Below are positions 1 through 11,349 of a DNA stretch of 64,000 bases, in pieces. This DNA is from Anoplopoma fimbria. Lineage: Eukaryota > Chordata > Actinopteri > Perciformes > Anoplopomatidae. The position numbers were made by a program, and so were the translations under genes. The stretch's first letter is position 1. The number at the start of each line of letters is the position of its first letter. The notes under the pieces were generated by a model. The model did no database searches. It saw only the letters and a program-made list of their open reading frames with translations, and was not told where the DNA came from. Location of the stretch: assembly GCF_027596085.1 (NCBI RefSeq), contig NC_072462.1:20931421-20995420 (forward strand). Reading direction: 5' to 3'.

Positions 1-3000
1 CCAATTCGCTTTTAAATGCTTAACAAACATTTAGTCTTACAAATCTGCATGTGAGTATATAGGTTGCGAGCCAAATCAAATTGTTTACAGGATTTTCAAC
101 ATTTGTTTCTTTATAATGCATATAATACTTGACTTTTTTCTTTACAAGGTTTGTACAATAAAGTAGTCCCTGCATATTAGAGTTTACAGATAGTCACAAT
201 CCCTCCCTGTCATTGTGAAGGTTGGTTTGTGGCTTTTTGCCGGTTACACTTACAGTATATGGGCATATCTCAGGGTTACACTCGTTGTGTTTTTGATTCT
301 TCACAGTTCATTTTGGAGGTATACCCTCTTGTGTTTCGGGGAATAATGCAGCACACAGCACATATAGAATGAATGCCTCCGTTCATGCTCGGAGCTTGTG
401 CAGCGTCTGCAGGGGCTTGTGCTACGGTGCCAAGCACGAGTATACACAAAACTTAACACCCGACAGAGGTATTAAAAAGTCAGTCAGTTGTCCTGATAAA
501 GATCACAAGGTGCTTTAGTTTAATAGGAAGATTAAATACTCATCGACTCTTAGACAAGGACATCTTTAAAAACATTGAAGATATATCATCTTCAATTATC
601 AGACAGCGACGGTTCTCCGGGTTCACACAAGACTGAGCAGGACGCTCCGGCTGTGTCTCATGTGCGACATACCTCAGTGTGTCGGTAGAAGGAGAAAGCT
701 TTGATTTGAGCGGTTGGGTAATTGTACGTTTGTGACTGTGAGGCCTCAGAACTCATCAAGCTGTCTGTGTTCAACACGTCTGTACGATCAGAGCGATGAC
801 ACATAGTGTTACTGTAATCAGACAGTCAGTCAGTGTGAGTGTGTTCACCCAGTGACTAACGGCGTCGACAGATAAACTCAGTGGGTCTTCTGTGTGTTTG
901 TGTGTGTTCAAAAATCAGTGTGTCTAATGCATTAAATTACTATTTATGTAACACCTGTGCATGTTTAAATGTGTTTGTGTGTACATTCTCCATCGCCATC
1001 CAATTGTCCTTTGTGTTTATTCTGAATTACTGATTTAGGTTCATTAGGAATGTTTACAAAGCAGGGAGTACTGTGACTTGTAAATCTAAGTTATGTTTTC
1101 CAGCAAAAGGGATATGCTTTGCTGTGACAGCATTTTAAAAAGTATATGTCCAATTTTACAATGCAGCAGTTAGCGTCGTCTGCCATCACTTTTTGGATCA
1201 GTTCTCCTGCGGTCACCACACCACAGCTGAATTCTTGCAATATCACTAGACCATAAGAAAATCCATCTTGTCAGACTCAAAGTATTGCGTTAGTGTCCAA
1301 CATATGGTTCGTCCAATCACCATCAAGTATTTTATGAGAGTGCCGGTTTTCCAAACAGTTTTCCACAAAGGTTTCAAAGAAGGTCTGTTAAATAAACCAT
1401 CTGTCGGTTAGGTCACCTGCACAGTGCCAGATAGCGAGTATTTGCCATTCAAAAAGCGTTTTAATACAATATTTTCTAATACTAAATAGTGCAAAAGTGG
1501 ATATTCATTTGCTTTTAAATTTATTACAATACACTATTAAAGATTTTTATAAGGACTTAATTTAAGCTGATTTAATTGATAATTTTGGGCTATAACAGAG
1601 GTTGAATAACCTTTTTTGTTGAGCCAGATCAAGACGGATGTTTTCCCAACATTGATGGGTGTATAGTAGGCTATGTGAGCTGATCAGAAGTGAGACTGTT
1701 GACTTGTGTCTGCTGAGCGTTTGCTACAGTTTAACCAGCGAAAGCGAAGAAAGAAACGGAACGTGAGTGTGTGAATGGCTGTAAGCAATCACATAGGTCT
1801 TCCTTTAGAGTTTTTTCAGAAACATATATATGACAAAGCTATATTTTTTCATTTTTTGACATCAAGTATCTGTATTTGCCAGCCACGACAGCGCCGATGG
1901 TATTGTTTTCACCTTGGAGTCTGAATGTGTGTCGTCAAGACAAAACATAGCCCTGGAGACACCTACTGTGGCGGGAACTACCACAGGAGCGGTTTGAGTA
2001 CTTTGCCAGGTGTTTATATTTCTGTCTGGGGACAGATTTTGTGGACAAGATTGCCATTGTCCCCTGCACACTTTAAGCCCTTGGCCCGATTTTGTGTCGC
2101 AGCTTGTGTGATCCAATTGCAAGATGGTCTCCGGTTCTTTTTCTGTTGTTTATCCATTTGTTTTTCTAGACCATGAATCTCAAAACATGTAGGAATATGT
2201 CTACAGAAGCAAAGTGCACCTAGATGTAAACAACTCTGAATCTGGTTGTGTGTGTATGTGTGTGTATGTATACAGTGTATATCATCAGACAGACTCAGAC
2301 ACTTTATGAGCCAATCAAGTCTGATGTGTGTGATATCTCAACAACTCTGCAGCCATAAAATCCAAATGACAAGAGAATTCGGGGAATGTCTGCCTGGATA
2401 CGAGCCAAAAAACCAAACAATATTTGTAAACTTTACTGAGAGCACTTTGTTTTGCCTCTCATGACCTCCGCTTTATCACTCAAATAGGAATTGTACAGTG
2501 TCTCAATTATACACTACTGTGATCCATACTTTTAATTTAATAATTTTAATTTTAAATCTACCTTATATTGCCGAGTTTCTATATTTTAATTTGACTATTG
2601 TCATGGTATCCTTGTCTGTTGCTTTTCCTCTGGATTGTCCCATTTTTGGTCACGTAAAAAAAATGACGTGACTTGAAAGTGATGTCATGGTAGGTAACAA
2701 GGTAATACTACACAGAGTTATCACAAACTGTAGACAGTAGCCTGTATGAGAGCAATGCTACAGTTTGTAGACTTGTAGTGCAATGTTGTATTAAACATGG
2801 CGACTAAACACATTAGAATAAAGACAATTCCTTTTCCAAACGTAATGTATCACAACCCCTCCGCCATAATAAAATTGGATGCTTCTGCAGACCAGGGATA
2901 CATTGACTCTCATTGTTTCCGAACCAAAAACTTGTTCCATATCCACACATTACATATGTGTTTATCAAATCGATAGTGTTTTAACCGCTCGTGGCTTTTC

Positions 3001-3309
3001 GAAACTGCACTATAAATTACTTTTAGGTTTAGTCAACAAAATTTCTTGGTTAGGTTTAGTAAAAGATTATGGTTTCAGATAAAATAAGTATGTTTCTTTT
3101 GGTTTCACACGGGACACAAATACCAGTCTCCTGTGTGAAATAATGTTTGACTGAAATGTCCACCCTGATCTCCCCTGAATATGTAATAAAAGAGAAAATA
3201 AATTCCCTTGAAATGTAACAACGTTGTTTAGTTGAGTTAGTCAAAATGTCAATCATTTGTGCTTTAAAAAGTCACATATTCATATTCTTGGAAACATAAC
3301 ACAGACTGT

Positions 3310-3407
<98 letters not shown>

Positions 3408-3679
3408 TCAGTCTGTTGTTGCAGACAAAATCTCAATTATCCAGAGAGACCTCAGTCATATGATTTTCTTCTGTCTGTGAGGAAGCTGAATCATTGTCAT
3501 ACCACCCGACACTATATGCTGCTTTTTATTTTCCCAGAGCCTGTCACTACATGTCCTTAAATTAACTTCACACACAAGGAGCGAGAGGAGTGAAGGAGCG
3601 AGGCACAAAAAAGTACATTCACATACTTCTGTCTGGGCTGTAAATGTCTGCATGTCTTCATCCATGTATTTGTCTTTGC

Positions 3680-3680
<1 letters not shown>
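1..3680. other. Upstream flank of spp1, no gene recognised
   Basis: I see no convincing coding exon here. Open frames are short (under 90 codons) and lack splice context. An AATAAA lies near 159 on the + strand, and the first 900 bases are less repetitive than the rest, so they could hold the 3' untranslated end of a gene outside the window; this is only a guess. A CA microsatellite occupies 3317-3405. The remainder is AT-rich intergenic sequence. Confidence 0.5.
3317..3405. repeat. (CA)n microsatellite
   Basis: Nearly uninterrupted CA dinucleotides for about 89 bases, 0.4 kb upstream of the spp1 promoter. The poly-His/Thr open frame through it is an artefact of the repeat. Confidence 0.97.

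Positions 3681-3681
<1 letters not shown>

Positions 3682-3711
<30 letters not shown>
3682..3711. repeat. (GT)n microsatellite in the spp1 upstream promoter
   Basis: About 15 GT units lying directly upstream of the Runx-type sites of spp1, so length variation here changes spacing only on the distal side of the proximal promoter. Confidence 0.95.
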
Positions 3712-3712
<1 letters not shown>

Positions 3713-3719
3713 CCCCGCA

Positions 3720-3870
3720 CCACCACAGCACCAACCACAGGAAGAGTGGGAGAGGGAGAGGAGAGGTGGACCACGGAGTGGTTAACCTCATGACATCACA
3801 AGCTGCGAGCTGATTGGCTGCTGCCTGAGGCTTGAGGGTTTATAAGCCAACCAGGAGCCTCACCATCAGC
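3720..3870 (+). promoter_or_regulatory. spp1: spp1 core and proximal promoter
   Basis: A TATA element (TTTATAAG, 3839-3846) lies about 25-30 bases before the probable transcription start near 3870. An inverted CCAAT box (ATTGG) is within 3811-3820, and a CRE-like TGACATCA is at about 3791-3798. Two ACCACA cores, at 3722-3727 and 3733-3739 (AACCACA), match the Runx/OSE2 consensus; GTGGTTAACC at about 3778-3787 adds an inverted one. Runx2 control of osteopontin is established in other vertebrates; binding here is inferred from motif and position. The exact start site cannot be fixed without 5' transcript ends. Confidence 0.7.
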
Positions 3871-4004
3871 ACAAGCATCACTCAGCAGAGAACGACATCA
3901 AGGGAAACTCAGGAGATAAACTCTAGACAGACCACGTCTATCTGCTTCTGCTCCAACAACCTACAGCCGCTGAACTCCTGAAGCTTCCTCCCTGTGCAAA
4001 CAAG
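3870..4004 (+). other. spp1: spp1 exon 1, 5' untranslated
   Basis: Non-coding first exon starting about 30 bases after the TATA box and ending at AAG before the donor GTCAGA (intron from 4005). A non-coding first exon followed by a signal-peptide exon is the standard SCPP gene plan. The 3.7-kb intron 1 that follows carries a MITE (4201-4508), a SINE tail (5068-5130) and no exon that I can see. The 5' boundary is estimated. Confidence 0.65.
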
Positions 4005-4200
4005 GTCAGAATGAATATACTTGACTTTATATTTACTGTGTACAGTGTTGGGCCGGAGTTTTTCCTGCAGCACTGGTGGTGTGATGAAAAGTGGGAGGGC
4101 AGGTTTATTTTGTATGAGCTGCTGGAAATGTACTTTATTTAACTTAAAGAATATAATTCAACATTTAGAAACTTAAAAACAAAAGTAATTTATGCATTCA

Positions 4201-4508
4201 AAATACACTATATGGCCAAAGTGTGTGGACATCCCTGACTACAGACTTTTTGTCTGGGGCTGTTTTCATGGTGTGGACTGGACATCTTAGTTCCAATGAA
4301 GGGAATCACTTTGTGACATTAGTGTAACTTTTTGGCAACAGTTTGAGAGAAGGCCTTTTACTCCAGTGCACAAAGTCAGCTCTATTTAGAAATAATTTTC
4401 CCAGTTAGATGTAGAAAAACTTGACTGGCCTGCACATGGCCCTGACATCAACCCAATCCAACACCATTGGGACAAACTGGAATGCACTTTTTACCACGTA
4501 GTGTATTT
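4201..4508 (+). mobile_element. Tc1/mariner-type MITE with decayed transposase remnant, intron 1 of spp1
   Basis: The element is bounded by perfect 10-bp terminal inverted repeats, AAATACACTA at 4201-4210 and TAGTGTATTT at 4499-4508. It begins with the ACTATATGGCCAAA-type end common among fish DNA transposons. Near the right end the + strand can be read as a relic of the DWPAHGPDINPIQHHW type, which resembles the SPDLNPIE region of Tc1/mariner DDE transposases. At about 308 bases it is non-autonomous. Family assignment rests on the terminal sequence and this relic only. Confidence 0.75.
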
Positions 4509-5067
4509 CCTTTATGCATTTCTTCTTCCAGTGTTGTGAATGTAATCAAAAAGTTAATTTTACGAACACTACACTGCGAAAAGAAGAACAAATAAAGAAA
4601 TACATTTTATTTTATTATTTTATTCTAAACCTTTCTTTATAAAACATTGTCCAAACAAGTCCAAAAGGTAAAAAGTCCAACTGCAGCTGAGGGTTTTCTT
4701 ACAAACTGCAACTTCTTTTGGACTGTATTTTAAACACACCTGCAGAACATTAGCAGAAATTAAAAGTCAGTGTCGAGCAAACTAACATTAAACTTGTTGA
4801 ACCACAAAGAGGGTTTGGTCATCTGCAATGGCAGCTCTGCACTTTATTGCAGTTAATTATGAGTTATTTTTAAAGACTTAACAGCTGTGGGAGTCAGCCT
4901 GTGATTGGTCAGAGCTGAATGTGGAGGCGGCTGTGTTTAATTTGCTGATTAGCATCAAGGTGACACCAAAGCAGGAAGGGGAAGCTGTGGGCAGCACAAT
5001 ACTAATTTATGGAATTTTGTGTCGCATGAGCAGGTCCAGCCCCGACTAACCACACTGAATAAACACA

Positions 5068-5130
5068 CATTACATTACATTACATTACAGTCATTTGGCA
5101 GACCCTTTTATCCAAAGCAACTTACAGGAA
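5068..5130 (-). mobile_element. SINE 3' end with (TAATG)n tail, fragment
   Basis: CATTACATTACATTACATTA followed by CAGTCATTTGGCAGACCC and a TATCCAAAGCAACTTACA stretch. This is the reverse complement of the 3' end of the SINE seen more completely at 53677-53972. Only the tail-proximal part is recognisable. It lies in intron 1 of spp1. Confidence 0.75.
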
Positions 5131-7724
5131 GTTACACTAACAACACACATACATGCTTATTAACTTCCAGCTCAGTCAACAGTGTTTTATACTGAAGAGA
5201 GAGGTGGGTCAGAGATGTCATCTTCTTAGACCCCTGAGTTAATTTTCAAAATAAGAGCTGTGATGGTTTGGGGCATCCTGGTGGCCAAGTGATTGAGTCT
5301 CAAAGATTGCCTGAAATCTCACTGTGAAGGCAAGATTCCTGGAAGTCAATGCTCCTAAAATAAATAGTTTGGCCCATAACCCCTTGTAAAACCACAACTC
5401 GTTAATACATTTTATAGATTGACCAAAAGAGATGTTATATGTAAAAGGGCAGGTCTATTATTTTAAGTTTTTTATATTTTTTATTGAGGTTTTTTTATGA
5501 TTCTGTAGCTTACCATGGGTGTTTCTTATACATTCAATCTGAAGATTCAAATTTTAGCGGAAGTACGCATGTTTTAGCATCAAAATGCTATTGTCCTTCT
5601 AAAAACATTTTCCCACGTGACCTAATGTAGCTTTCTGCATGATGACGTTCTATACATATATACATATATCCTAATTCATAGTCAGTGTGTATTATAACCT
5701 TCAGTTACTTAGATGGCCTTTTCATACTCTCGGTTTGGAGAAGCAGACGGGAGCACCAACACAAAAGCTAAGCAATGTATGGCTGTGTTGACGCCATATT
5801 AGTTCACACAATAAAACAAACAAACTCACCCATCGATGCAACGATTCACAAAAAGTAATTTTTCCTCTCAGAACACAGATGTATACTGGAACTCTACTTC
5901 CACAAATCTGAACTAACCCTTTCAGTTATTTCCAACATTAGAAAAGCTAACATTGTCTCCGCCATTTTTAGGGTTCACATTATTAATAACCTTATCGATC
6001 AGCTTACTTTGGTAACCTAATTCACTGATTTTTGCTAACTACTGAGTGGGCGTTTCCATTTAAAAAAAAACAAAAAAACGGAAAAGAGCGCAGATGGACC
6101 CACCCTTTAATTGGTTAGCTTTGCAGGGATGGGTGGTGGATTTAGTCACGTTTAGACGGAGCCAGTCCAACATTTCCATTCCCTGCTCTCAGTCTGTATG
6201 CTAAACTGAGCTGATTCTCTGCTAGCTTTAGCTACATAAATGCAGCATACAGATATGAGTCTGGTAATGGTCTTCTCATACAAATTTCAAGCTGGTCGGC
6301 AGATTTCCTAAAATGATGAACTATTCCTATAACCACCACAGCTAGGTGTCTAATCCTTACCCTTATCCTTAACCCTAACCCAGTTCTGACCTACACCCTA
6401 AAACCAACACTTAACCTTCAAGCAGCCCTTGAAAGAAGTGGGGCCCCTAGACAAATTGCCCATACTCTTGAGGTCTGAAACTTAAATTGGCCCTCTCAAA
6501 GACAGACGTACAGAAATACACACACGCATACGGTCATATGGCCATGTGTCATGTTTCTGCTACTCTGTGGCTTTCCAGTTATAACTTGGTGAATTACACA
6601 GTATAGGACGAGTCTACCATTAAAGATAGATGCAGACACTCAGACTGCTCCTCCCTCAGCACATACAAAAAGTAAGTTACAGTTAGGGAGGGGAACAGAG
6701 AAAAATAGAAATGATTTTAGAGCTTCTGTTTACAAGGTTTAATACCTGCAGTAAAAAGAGGGATGCACAACATTTTGCTGATATTTCACTTCAAAAGTAC
6801 TCTAAATGTCTACTTCAGTGTTACTGTGATTGTCAACAAACCCCTAGACTTAAACCAACTATGAACTGACTCTGCTGATAGTAGTCCCAAACAAATGCAC
6901 TATTCCTTCTATTTTCTTAAAGCCTTTTCAGCATTTTGCCTTATTCCTTAAAATTTCACCATGCTGACACTTTTTATAAAAAATCTTAAAACCAGGCCCT
7001 GAGCTCATGTGGACTTCAAGATAAATATAGTGTTTGTCCTAAGGCCTAATGATTTTGTAGTATTTGGGTTTCTTGCAGTGGATGTCTGTTGATCTGTTTG
7101 CAAGACAACAGCTGATTTAAATCTCTCATAATACACGTAAAGATCAGTACTTCCTTGGAGAGTACTTTGTGGAGTAATTGATGGAAATGTAAGCTAGACC
7201 CAGACAGATTTTACTGTCTAAACTCTTTTCAGCCAAACACCCACATCCATCTCTTTTGAGGTCATACCTGTTATTTTCTCACATAGTCTTGACCAGAATC
7301 AGCCTGAAACATCCTGTCTCAAATTAGAATAAACCACCAAATTATGTGATTTTCTCGCTCTGATGACAGAGAAAATGTTTTACTGTGTCGAAACAGAGAT
7401 GTCAGGGAGACACAACCACTCATTTATGTCTGTAATTAAGGACTTAATGACTTCCTGTGAACTACCAAGGCCTCAGGAAGTACCACTGCTAGTTAACGGT
7501 CATGTGACCACGCAGCCTTCATTTTTAGGATGGAATCTGGGCGAGACGATTAGCAGCTCCTTTTCTGTTTGACATGTCATTGTGTTTCCTGTGAAGTTAT
7601 GGCCTCCGTACGGGTATTTCGGTGTCATACGAGCTCTGTGCATCGTGATTATGTTTGATTGTTTTTGTTGTGTGACTTTAACCTCTCTGGTTGTCTCCCA
7701 ATCCAGATACCAAACTGTGACACA

Positions 7725-10494
7725 ATGAAAGTGGCCGTTGTTTTCGTTCTGCTCTTCGCCACGGTTCTCTGCCGGCCGGTGAGTCGCTTTTTTCTGTCAA
7801 GTCAAAACTGAAAGATGACTTTTGCTGAATGCAGCTTTGTCAAATAAAATGTTTGACATTAGTTTAAATACATTTTGGAGTTTTGGTTTATATACATAGA
7901 AACTTCAATTACATTTGTGTAAATTTATTTTGCTTTTTAGGCGAGAAAAGTTCCTGCCAGCAGTTCAGAGAGCTCTGAGGAAGTGGTGAGTACCAAGAGA
8001 GAGAAATAAAAAGGTTAAAGAGAGAGAGAGATTTTTCCACTTTGATGGACGTTGGTCTCGTCCACAGGTGAGACGACCAGAAGCCCCGCCGGCAGAGGTT
8101 CCTGCAGCTCCTGTTCAGGTGAAATATTATATTTCTCTCTCCGCCATGTTTAGTTCGACTTGCCCTACTCTTGTCTTATGTTTCGTTGATGATGTCATCA
8201 GGGTTCTCCCAAAATTGATGACATTTTCAACAGAAAAGACGGGTTACAAACTGCAGTTATTGGGCTCTAAAAATGTGGGCATTTCAGCTGCAAGATCCAG
8301 TGTTTTGGAACTTTACCCTCATGAGGGAAGTCAGGATATCTCAGCCTCTGCTTCTTCTATTTCAACCATTCCTTTTTCAACCTGTGTCTAATGAGTTCCC
8401 CGACTATATGGAGGTGGAACACTGGAGTACCCCTTTAAGTTTGGCATCAATACCTCATCCTGAGGCCCTGTGTTGATAATAGAAAGAGAGCAGGAGGAAC
8501 ATGCAGTCAGCAGGCGCCCAACAGCTTGGAGACATGTTACATGAATGAAAAAGCAATAAAACAGTAAAAGTAGAAAGAATGAATCAAACTTGTTGTGTCG
8601 CTCCCATGTTGCAGAACTTTGCTGCAGCAGCCGGCTCAGACGAGAGCACAGAGAGTTCAGATGAAGACGTGGTGAGACAATATTTCCAATAATGTCCCTC
8701 ATAATATTAAGTATTTAGTCTGCAAAATACAGCTCTGGTGAAGCTTATGACTGTGTATTTTATTGATTCTTGCAGCAGGCGGCAGCAGAGGCTCCAGTAG
8801 AAGTCAAATCCGAAATCACGGACACAACTTCATCCCCAGATACAGCCACTGTCGACAGCCAGGACAGTGAAGACAGCGATGATGATGATGATGATGCAGA
8901 GGAGAGTGTGAGTAAAAAAACACATGGATAACGCACCTGGCTACATATAGTGTGTAAGGTCTGTGTTTAGTTCATTACCCTAACTCAACCAAATAATTCG
9001 CAATAACCACCTGTCAATAATAATACAGACAAAATAGACATTCATTTTCTCAAAACTGTACGGCTCAAATATTGTTGGCCTGTTATAAGTGCCTCTTCAT
9101 TTTTTTCTTTAAATAATGAGTACTAACTTATTCAGTATATTAATATTAAGCTCATGTTTTTTATGGTTACTGGTAATTCTTCCACTTTTTTGCGAGTCAA
9201 ACTTTGTTTTGACTTTGGACAGAAACAGTAGCAAATGCTGCTTAAGCTAACAGTAACAAGCTAGTACCTTGCCTGACCTTTGTGCCAAACAAAATTTAGT
9301 AGAATGTTTATGTTAAGGCAATGTCAGCAAGTAGACTTGCAATAAACGCCACGAGTGAAACAGATGGTGACTTCCATTGGATGTATTTTCTGACGCGGCT
9401 ATATGCCTGTATGCTCAAAACACCAAATCACATTTTCAGTCGCCAACTCTGCAACAGCTCACCTCCCACCTCTGTGTCTCCAGGAAACCAAGGAGGATGA
9501 AGATAGTGAAAGCACAGAGTCAGGCGAGTCCTCCAGCCCCGCCCCTGTCACCGTCACCCCTGTGATCGTCACAGAGGAACCCGTTGCTGAAACCACTGCT
9601 GAGCCCATCGTGCCCACCATCGTCACTGACATGGAAATGGAAACCGCCCGCGGCGACAGCTTGGGAGGCTACCCCAGCGACTACAAGTCCATCATCTACG
9701 TGGAGGACAAATCCTACCACAAGGTCCCCGCTCCCTACAAGTCCTACGAGTATATGGGCACAGGAAAGAAGATGGCCTACGACATGACGGAGGGCAATGA
9801 GGTGGACAAGTCACTGAAGGTGTACAAGGTACAGTTTAGTTTGAGTTTCTATAGAGTCCAAATGAAATCCAATTTGACATTAAGCTGCTGTAGAATGTTC
9901 TTACCACTAACTGTCCAATAATCACAGAAGTGCTACCTTCTCACTTGCACCTACCAAATGTAATCTTTTAAATTATGCTGAATTAGAACTGGTGCTTAAA
10001 TATTATCTCACTTCATCTTCAAACCACCTAAATAAAAGAATCCTCCCGTCACTCTTCTGCCTCACCTCCAGGCTATTCAGGTCCACTCCGACCTCCTGGA
10101 GGAGGACACCAGCACCCCTGAGGTGGAGAGCCAGGGCCTCGACATCTCCGCCAGCACCACTCAGGACCAGGACCTCAGCCCCCGCCAGGCTCCCCTCCCA
10201 GAGGAGGAGGAGAGCGCAAGCACCAGCGACGCCACCACCAGCGACGCCACCACCAGCGAGAGCGAGAGCTCCAGCACTCCGGAGGAGGAGGAGGAGAAGC
10301 AGAGTGACAGCTCCGCCAGTGCAAGCACCAGCCAGGAGTCGGAGGACGAGGACAGCCAGAGCAGCGAGGAGACCACTGCCACGCCCGGAGCCGCTGACAG
10401 CGAATCAGATGAGAGCACCGAGAGCGATTCAGATGAGAAGGCGGCAGGACAAGCCACCACCACTGACATGCCAGTGGTCATCACTGCCAAATAG
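7725..10494 (+). CDS. spp1: Osteopontin (secreted phosphoprotein 1), seven coding exons
   Basis: Secreted acidic SCPP of bone and tooth matrix that binds calcium and, through RGD, integrins. Coding exons: 7725-7778, 7941-7985, 8068-8118, 8615-8671, 8776-8907, 9484-9828 and 10072-10494 (stop TAG). The coding exon with the ATG begins at 7707. Every intron is GT-AG and phase 0, as is usual for SCPP genes. The product is 368 residues. Residues 1-16 (MKVAVVFVLLFATVLC) are a signal peptide. Exon 3 gives the SSSESSEE cluster; exon 6 ends in an SEDSDDDDDDAEES block; RGD is at residues 169-171, followed by a Tyr-rich stretch (GYPSDYKSIIYVEDKSY). The last exon is Ser/Glu/Asp-rich with many SxE sites expected to be FAM20C substrates. 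The gene is convergent with the next SCPP gene. The frame is intact throughout. Identity is strong from structure, RGD context and composition; micro-exon edges are manual. Confidence 0.92.
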
Positions 10495-10731
10495 ATGATA
10501 ATTCCTTGAAAGGGGAATGGGGGGCTGTGTCAGAAAGGGTCACATAAAGAGCACACGCTGCATCCAGGTGCAAATCACTCCCCCCTCCCCCAGAGCCACT
10601 TCCCACTCTGGGGCCAAACAGGGACCACCATGCCTAAATATTAATGATTTCAATATGTTCAGACAATATTTCTGTGATTATTTGTGCATCTTTTGGGAAA
10701 CAGAAATGCTTTTCCTTCTGGATTGTATTTA

Positions 10732-10737
10732 AATAAA
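10732..10737 (+). terminator. spp1: Poly(A) signal, proximal, spp1
   Basis: AATAAA about 240 bases after the stop codon, within AAATAAACCAATAA; probably the main signal because of its distance. Confidence 0.65.
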
Positions 10738-11334
10738 CCAATAACTCCTGCATCCTGTGGTCTGGTTGCCCTGCTAGATTCCCATGTTTGACCCCGCAGA
10801 GGAAAAGTGGTAGGATGTTGAAACAGACGACTGCAACGTAGAGGTTGACTGACCTCATGACTTTTGTCCTCTACCCTCTCTAACTGAAGGGTTAAAGGTC
10901 AAAACTGGAAAAGAACATAGATACAAAGTTGAGTCCTGATATCTACACTCGCACATCACTACATTTAACCATTACCTAATAACTGCAACGTGCAAACTTA
11001 CATTGTTTTTGTGCTTATAAGACAAGAGCAAAAAAGTGCACCGTTTATTTAAGTACTTGTAATCATTTCAAGCATGATATAATTTAAACTTGACATTAAG
11101 CCATACATTTGCTGCCTGTATGGCTTAGCTTAGTTGCTCGCTAGTATCAAACCTGCTGGTGTAGATAAAAGGATTTAGACGGAGAGAAACCCCCATCTAT
11201 CAAAGGGTTCAATCCGGTATAGATACAGTACACACAACACATTCCTGTTCATTTGCACAATTACCTACCTGAACATGTTGTTTGTCCCATGTTGTTTACT
11301 GTAATGTATCATATTGTACCATTTCTAAAATATT

Positions 11335-11340
11335 AATAAA
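11335..11340 (+). terminator. spp1: Poly(A) signal, distal, spp1
   Basis: AATAAA in TATTAATAAAGTTC followed by T-rich sequence; a candidate alternative cleavage site giving a longer 3' UTR. Confidence 0.4.
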
Positions 11341-11349
11341 GTTCTTTTT

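Larger units (their letters stand above)
10495..11345 (+). other. spp1: spp1 3' untranslated region
   Basis: Non-coding sequence following the stop codon. Two candidate cleavage signals bound a short (about 250-base) and a long (about 850-base) 3' UTR. No further coding potential is seen. Confidence 0.6.

Noticed and set aside
3257..3791. Poly-His/Thr frames around CA and GT microsatellites (also at 23.8, 25.7, 26.7 and 46.8 kb)
   Set aside because: Dinucleotide repeats produce open frames without coding meaning.
6355..6385. Telomere-like CCTTAACCCTAACCC stretch
   Set aside because: Only two to three imperfect units; not a meaningful interstitial telomere array.
9992..10498. Alternative Arg/Ala/Pro-rich frame over the last spp1 exon, and its antisense frames
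   Set aside because: Shadows of the Ser/Glu-rich spp1 frame, which alone continues in phase from the upstream exons.
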